A stretch of DNA of 42,088 bases from an uncultured Eubacteriales bacterium (lineage in GTDB: Bacteria > Bacillota > Clostridia > Oscillospirales > Acutalibacteraceae), in NCBI GenBank assembly GCA_900314355.1, contig OMUY01000060.1, forward strand, positions 1 through 42,088. The letters run 5' to 3'. The notes under the pieces are model-generated. The model searched no databases. It had not been told where the DNA came from and worked only from the letters and a program-made list of their open reading frames with translations. Shown in pieces: positions 40,383-42,088 of this stretch. The stretch's first letter is position 1; the number at the start of each line of letters is the position of its first letter. The translations under genes were made by a program, and so were the position numbers.

Positions 40383-41990
40383 TTGGCAGAAGATAACAAA
40401 GCGACCGAGAATAATGAAATCAAGTCAGACGTACAGAGTCAGTTTAAAGTCGCGAACAGGCGATACGTAGGCACAAAGGAAACGGTTGGTTTCGTTTTGT
40501 GGGATGCCGCGCAGTCGTTCCATATCAATGTCTATTCCGACAGATTTATCACAAATATCGTTCAGATCGATCTTTCTCTTCAGATGATCGAGCAGTCTGT
40601 CGACGGAGTGTGGGATATTGTAAACGATATCTTTATGGGGGCAATCGTAGACAGGACGAGAACGAGATACGGAAAATTCCGTCCGTACCTTCTCCTTCTC
40701 GCCATACCCGGAATGATTTTCTCATGTCTTTATTGGCTTATGCCGCTTCTTTTCGCCGGCAGAACGTCAATGGACCTCACGAAATTTATTTTCTATTTCG
40801 CTCTCGCATTCATCAGAGAAGGCGTAGGCACGTTCCAGGGAATAGCGAGGACGGGACTTTTATCTACGATTACACCGCACCCGATAGACCGAACGCGGCT
40901 TATAACGCTTGCGAATTTCGCTTCAGGAACATTCGGAGAAAAGCTGCCGCAGCAGATAACGACTATTATACTTGACCTGATAGACAATAACGTATTTAAA
41001 AGCGCGTCTACAAACGTCCTTTACAAATGGACTTTCGTCGGCATGGGCGTATTTACGTCTCTTGTCTCCGGATTGATGTCAATGTTCTTCTTCCTGAACT
41101 CTCGGGAAAGGGTAATGCAGTCCGTCGACAGGCCGAGCATACGGCAGGGTTTCAGATCTATTTTCAATAACAAGCCTATTTTGCTTCTTACTTTGTCGGA
41201 CTTTCTTTCGTCATTCTCTCTTTCCGGCTCTAAGTCCGACTATTACATAGACGTTCTTCATTTCGCGTCAATGACTCTCGTCTCGGGCATTGCGGCTGCT
41301 CCGTTGAGTCCCGTTTCGTATCTTTACGTACCGTGGCTCAGAGAGCATATTCCGTCTAAGTGGCTTTACATTACGACAAAATATATTTCTGAATTTGAAA
41401 ATATATTCGTCTACCTTTTCGGTATTATCGGAATGGACAGAAAGACCAAACATGGAGGCTTCTACCAGCAGAGAGGACCGATGATAGTTTGTATGTCTAT
41501 TTACGAGGTTATTTGGACGCTGTTCTACGGCTGCAAGTCTGTAATAGGCACCGAAATGTACAACGAATCAATGGACTACTGCGAATGGAAAAACGGCTAC
41601 AGAACAGAGGCTATGACGTCTGTTGCAAAAGGTCTTGCCGCGAAAGTTGCGCAGAAGGTATCGTCTCTTATAAGAACGGCTCTTAAAAAATGGGTCAATT
41701 ACGATCAGTCGGCATACATCAACGGTCAGGAGCAATCCGACAGAGTCAAGTATTATCTGTTCGCCATGTTCACGATAATACCGTCTGTCACGGGATCCCT
41801 CGGAATTATTCCGATGCTTTTCTACGACCTTGACGGCGAGAAGAAAAAGAAAATGTACGCTGACCTTATGGAAAGAAGAGCCAAAATGCAGAAGACCGCA
41901 AATTCCGGCAGCGCGGAAGATCTTCAAAAGGCAAACGAGGAGCATATGGCTTCCGTTACGTCCGGCTCCGACACCACGTCAAAAAGTTAA
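40383..41990 (+). CDS. GPH-family sugar:cation symporter 2 (MFS)
   Basis: A 535-residue membrane protein. The start is TTG at 40,383 (MAEDNKATENN), with AGGGAAGTG ahead; no ATG fits before the conserved part. About 12 hydrophobic segments can be counted. The family signature VDRTRTRYGKFRPYLLLL lies at ~95-112, and PHPIDRTRLITLANFASG at ~160-177. Relative to transporter 1 it has an insertion between helices around residues 310-380 and a long basic loop near 400-450. It resembles MFS transporters of glycan-utilisation loci. Substrate unknown. A terminator follows 18 bases after the stop. Confidence 0.86.
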   Translation: MAEDNKATENNEIKSDVQSQFKVANRRYVGTKETVGFVLWDAAQSFHINVYSDRFITNIVQIDLSLQMIEQSVDGVWDIVNDIFMGAIVDRTRTRYGKFRPYLLLLAIPGMIFSCLYWLMPLLFAGRTSMDLTKFIFYFALAFIREGVGTFQGIARTGLLSTITPHPIDRTRLITLANFASGTFGEKLPQQITTIILDLIDNNVFKSASTNVLYKWTFVGMGVFTSLVSGLMSMFFFLNSRERVMQSVDRPSIRQGFRSIFNNKPILLLTLSDFLSSFSLSGSKSDYYIDVLHFASMTLVSGIAAAPLSPVSYLYVPWLREHIPSKWLYITTKYISEFENIFVYLFGIIGMDRKTKHGGFYQQRGPMIVCMSIYEVIWTLFYGCKSVIGTEMYNESMDYCEWKNGYRTEAMTSVAKGLAAKVAQKVSSLIRTALKKWVNYDQSAYINGQEQSDRVKYYLFAMFTIIPSVTGSLGIIPMLFYDLDGEKKKKMYADLMERRAKMQKTANSGSAEDLQKANEEHMASVTSGSDTTSKS

Positions 41991-42008
41991 CAAAAAAACA
42001 ACAAAAAC

Positions 42009-42039
42009 CTCCTTCGGTCAAATCCGGAGGAGATTTTTT
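42009..42039 (+). terminator. Terminator after GPH transporter 2
   Basis: CTCCTTCGG (42,009-42,017) pairs with CCGGAGGAG (42,024-42,032), including one T-G pair, with loop TCAAAT and a T-run after it. Confidence 0.82.
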
Positions 42040-42088
42040 ATGATACAAAAATTCACAAAATATGAAATTAATTAACTGTTATATTTCG

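Overview
The window joins two kinds of DNA. Roughly positions 1-28,600 are GC-richer and look like the right part of an integrated siphovirus-type prophage or a related mobile element. Roughly 28,700-42,088 is AT-richer and looks like the chromosome of a Gram-positive anaerobe of the class Clostridia. That reading rests on strong Shine-Dalgarno sites, sigma-A-type promoters with 17-bp spacers, AGA-rich Arg codons in the right part, a dockerin-bearing secreted protein, GPH-type sugar transporters and a QueT transporter behind a preQ1-like leader. A Ruminococcus/Oscillospirales-like gut or rumen bacterium is plausible. The species cannot be fixed from this sequence.

Virion and lysis region (1-17,757, all + strand, tightly packed): end of a probable portal gene, ClpP-type prohead protease, HK97-fold major capsid protein, a Big2-type Ig protein (possible capsid decoration), head-tail connector, head closure, HK97-gp10-like protein, tail terminator candidate, major tail protein, tail chaperones G and GT joined by a -1 frameshift at a canonical A_AAA_AAC site, tape measure, Dit, Tal, three Ig/FN3/coiled-coil tail-tip or fibre genes, a small tail-fibre-associated protein, a holin and a two-domain endolysin. 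An in-frame amber codon separates the endolysin's catalytic part from its SH3-like/LysM wall-binding part.

Recombination and accessory region (17,771-28,588): a 46-residue helical protein, two large serine recombinases in tandem, an XRE repressor-like gene, and then an apparent operon of AAA ATPase, third large serine recombinase, three small proteins, a 119-residue unknown, a DUF7695-like zinc-ribbon protein and an Rnl5-type RNA ligase, ending at a good terminator. The third recombinase lacks the usual Cys4 ribbon. Its place is taken by a module that recurs, diverged, as the three stand-alone proteins encoded directly downstream. This is the best candidate here for an undescribed system. Two cargo-like genes (TIGR04076-like and flavodoxin) follow. 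A cluster of TACCT/AGGTA half-sites and a strong terminator lie next to the composition change and may mark the right end of the element.

Chromosomal region (28,700-42,088): a GPH-family sugar symporter converges on a minus-strand operon of response regulator, sensor kinase and RbsD/FucU-type sugar mutarotase. A queT gene follows with a preQ1-I-like riboswitch. Then come two tandem paralogous secreted metallophosphoesterases, a membrane-anchored unknown protein, a secreted protein made of a Ser/Glu linker and a dockerin, an FAD-dependent oxidoreductase, and a second GPH-family symporter. The set points to carbohydrate uptake and cell-surface functions. No CRISPR array, rRNA or intact tRNA was seen.
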